Shown here: positions 8,577-17,231 of the stretch, piece after piece | Numbering within the stretch: the stretch's first letter is position 1 | Layout: each line of letters begins with the position of its first letter | From: Flavobacteriia bacterium | GTDB lineage: Bacteria; Bacteroidota; Bacteroidia; Flavobacteriales_D; Crocinitomicaceae | Direction: 5' to 3' | Assembly (NCBI GenBank): GCA_947490145.1 | Contig: CANLGD010000019.1 | Span: 1-42,627, forward strand | DNA: 42,627 bases | The notes under the pieces: generated by a model | What the model was told of the DNA's origin: nothing | Seen by the model: only the letters and a program-made list of their open reading frames with translations | Database searches by the model: none | Translations under genes and position numbers: made by a program

Positions 8577-9719
8577 TTAAAAACCTTTTAAATCAATTGC
8601 ATTTCCATCAATTAAAGTGGCGATTTTACCCATCTTTTTTTCAATCACTTTAAAATGATGCATGTCTTCTGGGGAAATCAATGAAATTGCTTCTCCTGGC
8701 TCTTCTGCCCTACCCGTTCTGCCGATTCTATGAATAAAATCTTTTGGGGAACGAGGTAATTCATAATTAATAACATAAGGCAAAAATTTAATATCAATTC
8801 CCCTTGCAATAATATCAGTTGCAACTAAAACGCGGATTTTTCCAGCCTTGAATGCATTTAATGCTCGAATTCTAGCTTCTTGTCCTTTTTTACTATGCAT
8901 CGCAAACGCTTCAATTCCATTTTTTGTTAATTTTTCCACAACAGCATCTGCTCTGTGAACGGAAGAAACAAAAACTAAAACCTGCTCAATACTTTCATTT
9001 TTAATAATATAACGCAATAAAGGACCTTTTTTTTCTTCAGAAATTAAGTAGGCAAATTGACGAATAAGATCCAAATTTTTCTCTTCCTCTTCAACTTTTA
9101 TTACGACAGGATTTTTTAATAAATTTTTATTTATACTTTCTAAATCAGCACTTAAAGTTGCAGAAAACAAAAGGTTTTGTCTTTTTACAGGCAGTAATGC
9201 TAAAATCTTATTTACTTCTTCTTGGAAACCAAGATTTAACATTTTATCAGCCTCATCCAACACTAATATTTGCAATTCTGATAGCGAAAGTGCTTTGGAT
9301 GAAATCAATTCCAGTAATCTTCCTGGAGTAGCAACAACAATTTCAACGCCTTGCAAAGCAATCATTTGTGGATTTATTGAAACTCCGCCGTAAACCGCTT
9401 TTGATTTTAATTTAGTTGGCAAATTACTACTAAATAGCTGAAAAACATCATTTACTTGAATTGCCAATTCTCTCGTGGGAACTAAAACCAAGGCTTTTAG
9501 GTGTCTATTTTTAGATTCTTTTTGACCTTGGAAAAGTTGTAAAATTGGTAAAACGAAACTCGCAGTTTTTCCAGAACCTGTTTGAGCAATTCCTAAAATA
9601 TCTTTTCCTTCCAAAATAGCTGGAATTGACGCTTTTTGAATGGGAAAAGGATTGGAATAATTTTGTTTTGCTAAAGTTTCTTGTAATTCTTTTGCTAAAC
9701 CAAGTTTTGAAAATGGCAT
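8577..9719 (-). CDS. DEAD-box ATP-dependent RNA helicase
   Basis: A 380-residue cytoplasmic helicase with all core motifs: Q motif (NPFPIQKASIP), motif I AQTGSGKT at 45-52, PTRELAIQ at 81-88, TPGR at 131-134, DEAD at 155-158, SAT at 186-188 and HRIGRTGR at 330-337. It ends soon after the second RecA domain, so there is no basic or RNA-binding tail, giving a minimal RhlE/SrmB-like enzyme. I chose the ATG at 9719: a TTG at 9749 in the same frame lies inside the promoter box TATCTTTG (plus 9747-9754). It is likely involved in ribosome assembly, mRNA decay or cold adaptation, by family. It is followed directly by the FAD oxidoreductase gene, an unrelated partner. Confidence 0.93.
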   Translation of the reverse strand: MPFSKLGLAKELQETLAKQNYSNPFPIQKASIPAILEGKDILGIAQTGSGKTASFVLPILQLFQGQKESKNRHLKALVLVPTRELAIQVNDVFQLFSSNLPTKLKSKAVYGGVSINPQMIALQGVEIVVATPGRLLELISSKALSLSELQILVLDEADKMLNLGFQEEVNKILALLPVKRQNLLFSATLSADLESINKNLLKNPVVIKVEEEEKNLDLIRQFAYLISEEKKGPLLRYIIKNESIEQVLVFVSSVHRADAVVEKLTKNGIEAFAMHSKKGQEARIRALNAFKAGKIRVLVATDIIARGIDIKFLPYVINYELPRSPKDFIHRIGRTGRAEEPGEAISLISPEDMHHFKVIEKKMGKIATLIDGNAIDLKGF

Positions 9720-9746
9720 ATTTCTATTTTTGAACTGATTTTTCTG

Positions 9747-9754
9747 CAAAGATA
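9747..9754 (-). promoter_or_regulatory. Promoter -7 box of the helicase/oxidoreductase pair
   Basis: The minus strand reads TATCTTTG, a full match to the Bacteroidota TAnnTTTG element, about 27 bases before the helicase ATG. No clear TTTG element is seen 19 bases further up. The box decides the helicase start, since the upstream TTG lies within it. Confidence 0.5.
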
Positions 9755-9758
9755 ACTT

Positions 9759-10136
9759 TTAAAATACTTCACCCGAATAAAAATACCAAAAGTTATTTTC
9801 ATTTTTAAATTTTGATTTTTCATGGTGAATTATCTGTTTATTTGATTTATCCAAATAATATGCTTTAAATTCAATTATATCAAACGAGCTAAAAATGATT
9901 TCTAATTTTTGCCACGTATTTTCTTGCGACCAAGCTTTAATTTCACTTTTAGAATAATATCTTCTTTGTGATGGGAATGTTGAATTTAATAAATAATCAA
10001 CTTCACCCAAAACATAAGCCGAGTACCTCGAGCGCATACATTCCTCTGCTGAAGTGGCATTTTTAAATCCTAGAATAATAGGTTGACAACATTTTTCAAA
10101 AACTTTATCCGAATTACAATAACACAATTGATTCAT
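9759..10136 (-). CDS. YchJ-family SEC-C protein
   Basis: A 125-residue protein of the YchJ/UPF0225 family. The N-terminus is a SEC-C-like zinc site with C5, C7, C16 and C17 in the pattern CxC-x8-CC. The family block ATSAEECMRSRYSAYVLGEVDYLL follows, and the C-terminal half is the NTF2-like domain of the family (YYLDKSNKQIIHHEKSKF). The length is near the family norm. Its biochemical role is not established; SEC-C motifs in SecA bind zinc and contact SecB and the ribosome, so a role near protein export or translation is only a suggestion. It lies upstream of the helicase, 39 bases away, and may be co-transcribed with it. Confidence 0.85.
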   Translation of the reverse strand: MNQLCYCNSDKVFEKCCQPIILGFKNATSAEECMRSRYSAYVLGEVDYLLNSTFPSQRRYYSKSEIKAWSQENTWQKLEIIFSSFDIIEFKAYYLDKSNKQIIHHEKSKFKNENNFWYFYSGEVF

Positions 10137-10152
10137 TTTCCATAAAATTAAA

Positions 10153-10184
10153 AATCCCTAAACAAATTTAATTGAATAGGGATT
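10153..10184 (-). terminator. Probable terminator after the isomerase gene
   Basis: AATCCCTA (10153-10160) pairs with TAGGGATT (10177-10184) around a 16-base loop. On the minus strand the stem is followed by a T-rich run. It lies 34 bases downstream of the isomerase stop. A TAAATTTG box in the loop (plus 10163-10170, minus strand) could also be the promoter of the YchJ-like gene. Confidence 0.55.
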
Positions 10185-10217
10185 AAGTTATTTTAATTAG
10201 CAACTAAGTCGCATTAA

Positions 10218-11201
10218 TTAGACTTTTGCAAGTGAGTCTTTTAAATAATCAATCACAATAATATCATATGCATCAACCTTATTCAATTCAACTAAATAAT
10301 AAGAAGCCCAATCCATTACGCTATTCAAATGCAAAGCTCTTTCAATTATTGAACTTCCATTCGCCTCTAATTCATAAATGCTTTTCGTTTTTTTAGCTAA
10401 AATTTCTTTGGTTAGTTCCATTCTCTTAGCATTTCTAGGATTCATATCGTTTGTTTTAAAGAAAATGGCAGCGAAATTATCGCTTCCTCCTCCCCAACCA
10501 ACAAGTTCGTTATGATTCATTTCTGGAATAGCTAAACTCCAAGCCAAATATTTGCTGTTTTCATTCAATTGTTGACGTGCTCTCACTCCCATACTTTCAT
10601 AAGCGGATTCGGTGTATATTACTCCAACTTTTCCAAATAAAAATTCGGCAATTTTTTTCCCTTCCTCTTTATTTCTTTGTAAATTTTTAATTATAGTATT
10701 TGAACCAGTTATAATATCTTTCAATGATTTATCCGAAATCAAATTCAATTGTGTCATTATGAAAAGTAACTGAACTAAGGAATATCCAATTGCTGCTCTA
10801 GGTTGATTGCCACCAGGAACAATAATTACATCAAAGTTATCTTCAATACACAATTTTTGAATTTCACCTCCAGATGTAATGCAAACAATATGCGCATTTT
10901 TAGCTTTTGCTGCGTGAAAAGCAGCTAAGGTTTCTTCCGTATTTCCTGAATAAGAAGAACATATTACTAAAGTGTTTTTATTTACAAATGCTGGAATTGA
11001 ATAATCTTGACACAAGGAAACTGGAATTTTAATTTCATTTTGTACCCACTGAGAAACCAGTTTACCGCCAATTCCTGAACCTCCCATTCCACAGATCAGA
11101 ATGTTTAAAATTTCATTTTTAGGTTTTTGTAGTTCAACTTTTTTTGAAATTTCAATAGCTTCAAAAATGTTATCCGTAAATGCTTCGATTAATTTTTCCA
11201 T
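10218..11201 (-). CDS. Bifunctional phosphoglucose/phosphomannose isomerase (SIS domain)
   Basis: A 327-residue cytoplasmic enzyme interconverting glucose-6-P or mannose-6-P with fructose-6-P. The two-SIS-domain fold is marked by ICGMGGSGIGGK around residues 37-47, the phosphate-binding SSYSGNTEET at 82-91 and PGGNQPRAAIGYS in the middle. The RARQQLNENSK segment and EMNHNELVGW carry the conserved catalytic Glu/His region, and the C-terminal ERALHLNSVMDWASYYLVELN stretch is typical. This is the short PGI/PMI family found in archaea and some bacteria, not the long classical Pgi. It would feed central metabolism and GDP-mannose-type sugars for the nearby glycan enzymes; the link is inference. 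It has its own promoter (11221-11228). Confidence 0.9.
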   Translation of the reverse strand: MEKLIEAFTDNIFEAIEISKKVELQKPKNEILNILICGMGGSGIGGKLVSQWVQNEIKIPVSLCQDYSIPAFVNKNTLVICSSYSGNTEETLAAFHAAKAKNAHIVCITSGGEIQKLCIEDNFDVIIVPGGNQPRAAIGYSLVQLLFIMTQLNLISDKSLKDIITGSNTIIKNLQRNKEEGKKIAEFLFGKVGVIYTESAYESMGVRARQQLNENSKYLAWSLAIPEMNHNELVGWGGGSDNFAAIFFKTNDMNPRNAKRMELTKEILAKKTKSIYELEANGSSIIERALHLNSVMDWASYYLVELNKVDAYDIIVIDYLKDSLAKV

Positions 11202-11220
11202 GTTTAAATTTTTTAGAAAA

Positions 11221-11228
11221 CAAAAATA
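11221..11228 (-). promoter_or_regulatory. Promoter -7 box of the isomerase gene
   Basis: The minus strand reads TATTTTTG, a full TAnnTTTG match, about 20 bases before the ATG at 11201. No well-spaced TTTG upstream element is evident. Confidence 0.5.
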
Positions 11229-11390
11229 AGCATAGTTTTTATATTTTTTAATTTTTTTTGTTCAAAACAGATATTTTTTAAAATTTTCTTAAATAAAATA
11301 TCCTAAATCATCTAATATTCTAAAAAAATCAATTACCAAAATAATAATAAACTTAAAAGTTTTTACCGCAGTTAAAACATGATTGAACAA

Positions 11391-11424
11391 AAAATGGAAA
11401 TCACCCAAAAGGAATTTCCATTTT
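11391..11424 (-). terminator. Terminator of the GT2 glycosyltransferase gene
   Basis: AAAATGGAAAT (11391-11401) pairs perfectly with ATTTCCATTTT (11414-11424) around a 12-base loop, starting 24 bases past the GT2 stop codon on the minus strand. A U-rich arm ends the stem, as in a factor-independent terminator. Confidence 0.65.
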
Positions 11425-11447
11425 CTAAAACTTTCATAATTTAAATA

Positions 11448-13397
11448 TTATTGTTTTGGGGTTCTCAATTCAGCCATTGAATAAAAGAATACCAATCCGT
11501 AACCAGTTGCTAACATTAAGTGAAATGGCACCATTCCTAAATCACCATAACTTGCTCTGTTAATTGCAGTAATTCCGAACAATAACATTAATAACCCCTC
11601 ACCAATAATAAGCGGAGAAATTTTCTTTTTATCGTATTTATTTCCTTTAAACTCACTTTTGCTCGAAACGTTAAATTTTGGAGTACGAACAAATGAACTT
11701 TTAATCCCCAAATAACCTTCAATTACTGCAACCGTATTATTTAGAGATAATCCCATTGAAACGACAAGGAATTGGATAAATCTCCATACAAAACGAAAGA
11801 ATGAAGTGAAGGTATTTGATGTTTTATCTCTAAATGACATCCAATAATAAAACATAAGGAAAATTGTACTGACAATAAAGATTGAACCAAATTGAATGAA
11901 AAAATTCAAATCAGAGAAACTATCTTTAATATGTAAAATTGGCAAACTTAAAAGAGATAATAGCAAGATAAAAAAGAACACAGAAGAATTAAACAAATGT
12001 GATAAGCCATGAATTTTATCCATAAATCTTACATTTTTAGCTGAAACAATTCTCCAAGCCATTTTACGGAAACACTCTGCTCCTCCTTTCATCCAACGAT
12101 GTTGCTGATTTTTTAAAGCAGACATTGTAATTGGTAATTCCGCTGGCGCAATTACGTCCTCTAAATACTGGAATTTCCATCCACGAATTTGAGCTCTGTA
12201 ACTTAAATCTAAATCTTCAGTTAAGGTATCGTGTTCCCACCCTCCAGCATCTTCGATACATCTTTTACGCCAAACACCGCCAGTACCATTGAAATTTATG
12301 TAATGACCTGCTGCACTTCTTCCTCCTTGTTCAATAGCGAAATGTCCATTCAAACCAAAGGCTTGTAATTCAGTCAAAATTGAATAATCTTTGTTAATAT
12401 GTCCCCAACGAGTCTGCACAACTCCAACATTTTCATTTGCAAAATAAGGAATTGTTCTGGTCAAGAAATCTTTTTCAGGAACGAAATCACTATCGAAAAT
12501 CGCAATAAATTCTCCTTTCACGCGATCCATTGCAGCGTCTAATGCTCCAGCCTTATATCCCGTTCTATCAACTCTATGAATGTGAACAATATCAACCCCA
12601 GTCGCCTTCACTTCAGCAACAATTTTTGCAATTAAATCAACTGTCTCATCAGTAGAATCATCTAAAACTTGAATTTCAAATTTATCTCTAGGATAATCGA
12701 ATTCAGCAATTTTTCGGATAATTCTATCAGCAACATATAATTCATTATACATTGGTAATTGGACAGTTACAAAAGGAATAAATGAATTTTCTAAGGGTTT
12801 AATTTCCTTTTTAATTTTGCGATTTCTAGCATAAACGATTGCCAAAGACAATTGTAAAACACTGTAAAAGAATACAAGAATTAAGCAAAATCCATACATT
12901 ATTAAGATAATTTTCCCTAAAAAATGTGACCAATAATGCTCAACACCGAAAGCATCACCCCAATTAAACATCCAAGAAACTTTTTTGGCTATAAAAAAAG
13001 GATCTGATGTATATAATTCTAAATGATCTTGATTTAATTCTATTTCAAAACTTTTTTTAGTGTAATCTTTATCTGAAATAAGTAAATTGTATTTTCCTAA
13101 AGGTACGTTTCTAAACGAAAAAATACCTTCACTATTTGTTTCGGTTTTATACTCTTTTTTGGTTTCAAGATTTTGAATTTTTATTTCAACTTCTTCAGCT
13201 TCATAACCTGTCTTTTCGTCTAAAAGGATACCTTTCAAGACTTTTGTAACCTGATTCGACTCACCTTTTTTTGTTATTTCATTTTTAATGGTCTTTTCTT
13301 TAACTGTATCATTTATAGTATCCTGCGACAAAAAAGAAGAAAAAAATACACTAACAGTAGTGAATATCGATAGAAAAACAAGAGAAATTCTTGGCAT
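11448..13397 (-). CDS. Membrane GT2 glycosyltransferase (cellulose-synthase-like) with an exported N-terminal regulatory-like domain
   Basis: A 649-residue processive-type family 2 glycosyltransferase. Residues 1-24 form a signal peptide or anchor. Residues about 52-125 form a beta-sandwich resembling carboxypeptidase regulatory-like/CNA-B domains (KVLKGILLDEKTG, then TNSEGIFSFRNVPLGKYNLLI). A membrane segment at about 163-189 leads to the cytoplasmic catalytic domain: QLPMYNE 213-219, DDSTDET 246-252, DSD 302-304, TED 393-395 and QQHRW 431-435, the full D,D,D,QxxRW set. Several hydrophobic segments follow between about 460 and 645. It would polymerise a sugar and pass it through the membrane; the sugar is unknown. 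The N-terminal domain should face the periplasm. It is transcribed alone, with a terminator at 11391-11424. Confidence 0.88.
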   Translation of the reverse strand: MPRISLVFLSIFTTVSVFFSSFLSQDTINDTVKEKTIKNEITKKGESNQVTKVLKGILLDEKTGYEAEEVEIKIQNLETKKEYKTETNSEGIFSFRNVPLGKYNLLISDKDYTKKSFEIELNQDHLELYTSDPFFIAKKVSWMFNWGDAFGVEHYWSHFLGKIILIMYGFCLILVFFYSVLQLSLAIVYARNRKIKKEIKPLENSFIPFVTVQLPMYNELYVADRIIRKIAEFDYPRDKFEIQVLDDSTDETVDLIAKIVAEVKATGVDIVHIHRVDRTGYKAGALDAAMDRVKGEFIAIFDSDFVPEKDFLTRTIPYFANENVGVVQTRWGHINKDYSILTELQAFGLNGHFAIEQGGRSAAGHYINFNGTGGVWRKRCIEDAGGWEHDTLTEDLDLSYRAQIRGWKFQYLEDVIAPAELPITMSALKNQQHRWMKGGAECFRKMAWRIVSAKNVRFMDKIHGLSHLFNSSVFFFILLLSLLSLPILHIKDSFSDLNFFIQFGSIFIVSTIFLMFYYWMSFRDKTSNTFTSFFRFVWRFIQFLVVSMGLSLNNTVAVIEGYLGIKSSFVRTPKFNVSSKSEFKGNKYDKKKISPLIIGEGLLMLLFGITAINRASYGDLGMVPFHLMLATGYGLVFFYSMAELRTPKQ

Positions 13398-13427
13398 GAT
13401 TCGAAAATAAATATTGAATTAAAGATA

Positions 13428-13435
13428 CAAATATA
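13428..13435 (-). promoter_or_regulatory. Promoter -7 box of the GT2 gene
   Basis: The minus strand reads TATATTTG, a full match to TAnnTTTG, about 30 bases upstream of the ATG at 13397. Confidence 0.5.
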
Positions 13436-13631
13436 GAATTAATTTTTAAGAAATAATATAAACGACAAAAATTAGAAAAAATAGCCCAGAAATTAGAATA
13501 TTGATTTCGAAAATCTTTAGCAAACATGTTATTTCAAAACAATTTACGGAACCTAATTGAATATCTTTTAGAAGTAAAACAGAATTAAAATGTTTAAAAA
13601 AAAATCGATCCTTAAAAACTTCAATAAAAAA

Positions 13632-13874
13632 TTAACTCCTGCAATAATTGTCCTCTTGACTCTTCATTACGGGAGCATCAGAGAATGAAATTTTAGCTTT
13701 CTCGACTATTAAGTGCATTTCAATTTTCTTACCACACAAACTTTTCTCTGCCATTTTTAGTGCAATTAATGAATCGTAATCTATTGCAAGAAATAGCTTA
13801 CTAAATATGAAAAATGTGCTCCATAAAAAGCTTATTAATCTAGTTGTGGTCCAATTTCTGCATGGAAGATACAA
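13632..13874 (-). CDS. Hypothetical 80-residue frame, doubtful
   Basis: An ATG-to-TAA frame within the 636-base gap between the GT2 and PafA-like genes. The first 30 residues contain a short hydrophobic run (LISFLWSTFFIFSKLFLAI). The second half (MAEKSLCGKKIEMHLIVEKAKISFSDAP) has balanced, protein-like composition and could be a fragment of an older gene. No family is recognised and no promoter is seen. The rest of the gap (13436-13631 and 13875-14033) shows nothing I can support. Confidence 0.2.
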   Translation of the reverse strand: MYLPCRNWTTTRLISFLWSTFFIFSKLFLAIDYDSLIALKMAEKSLCGKKIEMHLIVEKAKISFSDAPVMKSQEDNYCRS

Positions 13875-14033
13875 TTGTTGTGATTAAATAATACTTTCAA
13901 ATTGAATATTTTAAGGCTTGAAAAGACAAATTTTCAAGACTTTTTTTTCTTAATTTTTACTTTAAATCAATTTTCTCAAAAATTGTACGAACTTTGTAAA
14001 AAGCAAAAACCTCAATTCTAACAAAAAAATCTA

Positions 14034-15677
14034 ATGAAACACCGATTTTTTATATTCATGGCAATTTTCTCATTAAATCAAATAATTGCGCAAGAAAATC
14101 CAATTTCCAAACCAAAATTAGTTGTTGGAATTGTTGTAGATCAAATGTGCTACGATTATTTATATAGATTTAATTCAAAATTTGGAGAAAATGGTTTCAA
14201 AAAATTAATGAAAAATGGAACGATTTGTGAGAATACTCAATACAATTACGTACCTACATTTACAGGACCAGGACATGCTTCTATCTATACAGGCACAACT
14301 CCAAGTAACCACGGAATTATTGCCAACGATTGGTACGATAGAACGTTGAAAAAAGATAAAAATTGCGTCAGTGATACGAGCGTCAAAAGTGTTGGAACGA
14401 CATCAAAAGAAGGAAAGACCTCCCCAATCAATTTAAAATCAAACACAATAACAGATCAATTAAAATTAACTCATGCTCAATCTAAAGTAATTTCTGTTTC
14501 AATAAAAGATAGAAGTGCAATTTTACCTGGAGGACATTTATCTGATGGTTCATATTGGTTTGATTATCAAACAGGAAATTTTATTACTAGTACTTTTTAC
14601 AGAGAAAATCTTCCAACTTGGGTGGAAGATTTTAACAAAGAAAAACAAGCATCAAATTACTTAATGCAAACTTGGAACACACTTTTACAAATTAAGCAAT
14701 ACACTGAAAGTGGTGAAGATAATTCTCCTTACGAAGTAAAATTAGCTTCAAAAAAAACACCTGAATTTCCATATAATTTCAAAGAATTAAATAAAGGAGC
14801 GACAAATTTTGATCTTTTTACAATTACACCATTTGCAAATACCTTTTTAGCTGATTTTGCACTTAAAGCACTTAAAAGTGAAAAATTGGGAGAAGATGAA
14901 TTCTCAGATATTTTAGCAATCAGTTTTTCAACGCCTGATATTGTTGGCCATGCTTTTGGACCCTATTCAATTGAAATTGAAGACATTTATTTAAGATTGG
15001 ACTTAGAAATTGAAAAAATTCTAACTGAGCTTGAAAAAACAATTGGTAAAGATAATTTTGTATTGTTTCTAACGGCTGATCATGCAGTTGTGCCTGTTCC
15101 TCAATATTTAGTTGACAAAAAACTACCTGGAGGATATGTTTTCATGACAGAAATTCAAGATGATTTAAACAAAGAATTGACCTTAAAATTTGGATTTCCA
15201 CTTGTAGAGGAAATTACAAATGACAATATTTATTTGGATCGCAAAACAATTTTAGAAAAAAAGATAAATTCAAAGAAAGTTCAAGCAGTTATAAAAGGTA
15301 TTTTACAAACGAAAAAAGGAATAAAAAAAATATATACTGAAGAAGATTTGAATTCTGATAATTTTTCAGATGAATGGCTAAAAATGGTCAAAAAAGGATA
15401 TTTGTACCATGAAAGTGGTGATCTAATTTTTCTACTTGAGCCTGGATATTTGCCAAAATCAAAGTTAAGCGAAACTACACACTTAGGAACGAGTCATGGT
15501 TCTGCATTTAATTACGACACACAGGTTCCTTTAATTTGGTATGGGAAAAATATTCCTGCACAATCAATTTTTAGAGGAATTAATATTACAGATATTACGG
15601 CAACTTTGGCACCAATTTTGAAACTGCAAAGGCCAAATGCAACGACAGGAGAAGTTATTTTGGAACTTTTTAAATAG
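14034..15677 (+). CDS. pafA: PafA-type alkaline phosphatase
   Basis: A 547-residue secreted phosphomonoesterase of the alkaline phosphatase superfamily, releasing phosphate in the periplasm. A signal peptide (1-19, ending IIAQ) precedes the first metal ligand D36 in VVGIVVDQMC. The nucleophile is T77 in PTFTGPGH. N98 in IIANDW and K158/R160 in VSIKDRS match the N100, K162 and R164 that make Elizabethkingia PafA a monoesterase rather than a diesterase; the near-constant offset supports the assignment. The remaining metal ligands are in STPDIVGHAFG, FLTADHAV and THLGTSHGS. PafA enzymes are known as phosphate-insensitive, constitutive phosphatases. The papain-fold gene follows 83 bases downstream. 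Confidence 0.9.
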   Translation: MKHRFFIFMAIFSLNQIIAQENPISKPKLVVGIVVDQMCYDYLYRFNSKFGENGFKKLMKNGTICENTQYNYVPTFTGPGHASIYTGTTPSNHGIIANDWYDRTLKKDKNCVSDTSVKSVGTTSKEGKTSPINLKSNTITDQLKLTHAQSKVISVSIKDRSAILPGGHLSDGSYWFDYQTGNFITSTFYRENLPTWVEDFNKEKQASNYLMQTWNTLLQIKQYTESGEDNSPYEVKLASKKTPEFPYNFKELNKGATNFDLFTITPFANTFLADFALKALKSEKLGEDEFSDILAISFSTPDIVGHAFGPYSIEIEDIYLRLDLEIEKILTELEKTIGKDNFVLFLTADHAVVPVPQYLVDKKLPGGYVFMTEIQDDLNKELTLKFGFPLVEEITNDNIYLDRKTILEKKINSKKVQAVIKGILQTKKGIKKIYTEEDLNSDNFSDEWLKMVKKGYLYHESGDLIFLLEPGYLPKSKLSETTHLGTSHGSAFNYDTQVPLIWYGKNIPAQSIFRGINITDITATLAPILKLQRPNATTGEVILELFK

Positions 15678-15760
15678 ACTTCAGCAAAGCTGAAACGAAA
15701 GACATTTGACGGTAATCATTTTAGATTAATACTTTTATTGCTATTACAATTTTTTATTTT

Positions 15761-16231
15761 ATGAGTCATTTAATTTTGCTTTTTATTTTATTTCTTGGTT
15801 TGAGTTACCAAACAATTCAGCCAGAAATACCTGAATTGAATCAAAAAATGATTGGTTTTGTCAATAAGCATATTGGCAAAAAAGTTGGCCGCGGAGAATG
15901 TTGGGATTTAGCTCAGATTCCCTTAGAAGAAAACAATGCAGATTGGGACAAACAATATGTTTTTGGTGAAAAATTAAATTTACTCAAAGATCAAATTTTC
16001 CCCGGAGATATAATTCAATTTGAAAAAGTTTTCATCAAATTTCAAGAAGGAAATAAACAATATACTCAAAATTATTACCATCATACGGCAATTGTGTACG
16101 AAGTACTTGAAAATGGTATTTTTAAAATTGCACAGCAAAATACTGAAAAAGGCAAAAAAGTTACAATAGATGTTTTGAATATAAATTTTGTCAAAAAAGG
16201 GAAATTGTTGTTTTATAGGCCAGTGAGATAG
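15761..16231 (+). CDS. Exported papain-fold (CHAP/BBC1-AIM3-like) protein
   Basis: A 156-residue protein with an N-terminal hydrophobic signal (about 1-17) and a compact cysteine-protease-like fold. C47 in GKKVGRGECWDLA, H107/H108 in QNYYHHTAIVYEV and Q125/N127 in IAQQNTEK fit the Cys-His-polar triad order of CHAP, NlpC/P60 and BBC1/AIM3-type domains, and the PGDIIQFE segment before the His is typical. If active it would cut an amide bond, peptidoglycan being the usual substrate for bacterial relatives. The match is by motif order only, so substrate and activity are inference. It lies 83 bases after the PafA gene on the same strand; a 6-bp hairpin at 15680-15694 between them lacks a T tract. 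Confidence 0.7.
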   Translation: MSHLILLFILFLGLSYQTIQPEIPELNQKMIGFVNKHIGKKVGRGECWDLAQIPLEENNADWDKQYVFGEKLNLLKDQIFPGDIIQFEKVFIKFQEGNKQYTQNYYHHTAIVYEVLENGIFKIAQQNTEKGKKVTIDVLNINFVKKGKLLFYRPVR

Positions 16232-16239
16232 ATTTGTCG

Positions 16240-16287
16240 ATTAATAGATTGTTAGATTAATAGATTATTAGATTATTAGATTGTTAG
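16240..16287 (+). repeat. Six tandem 8-bp units (consensus ATTRWTAG)
   Basis: Six units in perfect register: ATTAATAG, ATTGTTAG, ATTAATAG, ATTATTAG, ATTATTAG, ATTGTTAG, all between the papain-fold stop and the ZIP promoter. Variation is limited to unit positions 4 and 5. It is a low-complexity minisatellite; no role is evident, although its length could vary between strains. Confidence 0.85.
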
Positions 16288-16382
16288 ATAGTTACTTTTA
16301 TGAAAGAATTATTTTAGATTAACTTAATAGAATTTCAATAAAATTAGACTAATCTAACTTTTTTTATTTTACATATAATAAC

Positions 16383-16390
16383 TACCTTTG
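16383..16390 (+). promoter_or_regulatory. Promoter -7 box of the ZIP transporter gene
   Basis: TACCTTTG matches TAnnTTTG exactly and ends 16 bases before the GTG start. Transcription would begin near 16396-16398, so the mRNA would be almost leaderless. Confidence 0.6.
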
Positions 16391-16406
16391 TATAAAATTA
16401 TTTAAA

Positions 16407-17231
16407 GTGGAAACATTAGTCACATTTTTTAAATCAATTGATCCAGTTTGGGCAGCACTTATTGCAACTACTTTTACTTGGTTAGTTACGGCCGCTGGAG
16501 CATCTTTAGTTTTCTTTTTCAAAACACTAAATAGAGGTGTTTTAGACGCTATGCTAGGTTTTACTGGCGGTGTAATGGTAGCAGCTAGTTTTTGGTCACT
16601 CTTGAATCCTGCAATTCAAATGTCAGAAAAAATGTATCCTTCGATGCCTTGGATGCCAGCCGCAGTTGGTTTTTTCTTAGGTGCAATTTTTCTGTTTATA
16701 TTAGACAAACGATTACCTCATCTTCACATAAATTTTGCAGAAAATGAAAGCGAAGGCGTAAAGACACAATTACATAAAACTACCTTATTGGTTTTAGCAA
16801 TTACTTTGCACAATATTCCTGAAGGTTTAGCAATTGGTGTTTTATTTGGTGCTGCTTCTCTTGGAATGGACGGAGCCAGTTACGCTGGTGCAATTGCCTT
16901 AGCAATCGGTATTGGAATACAAAATTTCCCAGAAGGTTTTGCTGTAGCCATGCCTATGAGAAGAGCTGGAGTGAGCCGCTGGAAAAGTTTTCACTATGGT
17001 CAATTGTCTGCAATTGTTGAACCTGTAGCAGGAGTTATTGGCGCCATTGCTGTTGTTCACATGCAACCAATCTTACCTTTTGCCTTGGCTTTTGCAGCTG
17101 GAGCAATGATTTTTGTTGTGGTGGAAGAAGTAATTCCAGAAACGCAAAGAGATAAATTTACCGATGTAGCCGTTTTAGGTTTTATTGGAGGATTTTTGGT
17201 AATGATGATTTTGGATGTTGCTCTTGGGTAA
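16407..17231 (+). CDS. ZIP-family divalent metal transporter
   Basis: A 274-residue inner-membrane protein with about eight hydrophobic segments, importing zinc or another divalent metal. The two signature helices carry HNIPEG at 135-140 and QNFPEG at 172-177, the metal-site pattern of the GufA/ZupT-type branch; a variable, His-containing loop (LPHLHINFAENESEG) at about 103-116 lies between helices. A GTG start at 16407 is used, as no ATG precedes the first membrane helix. The only visible promoter box ends 16 bases upstream, giving a very short leader. No zinc-responsive operator is recognised. The convergent VanW-like gene lies 133 bases downstream, with nothing notable between. Confidence 0.9.
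   Translation: METLVTFFKSIDPVWAALIATTFTWLVTAAGASLVFFFKTLNRGVLDAMLGFTGGVMVAASFWSLLNPAIQMSEKMYPSMPWMPAAVGFFLGAIFLFILDKRLPHLHINFAENESEGVKTQLHKTTLLVLAITLHNIPEGLAIGVLFGAASLGMDGASYAGAIALAIGIGIQNFPEGFAVAMPMRRAGVSRWKSFHYGQLSAIVEPVAGVIGAIAVVHMQPILPFALAFAAGAMIFVVVEEVIPETQRDKFTDVAVLGFIGGFLVMMILDVALG

Noticed and set aside
9720-9749. Longer helicase starting at a TTG
   Set aside because: The TTG lies inside a full-match promoter box; the ATG at 9719 begins the conserved domain.
15680-15694. Terminator between the PafA and papain-fold genes (TTCAGC/GCTGAA hairpin)
   Set aside because: Only six base pairs and no T tract follows.
16240-16287. CRISPR array
   Set aside because: Units are 8 bp without spacers and no cas gene is present.
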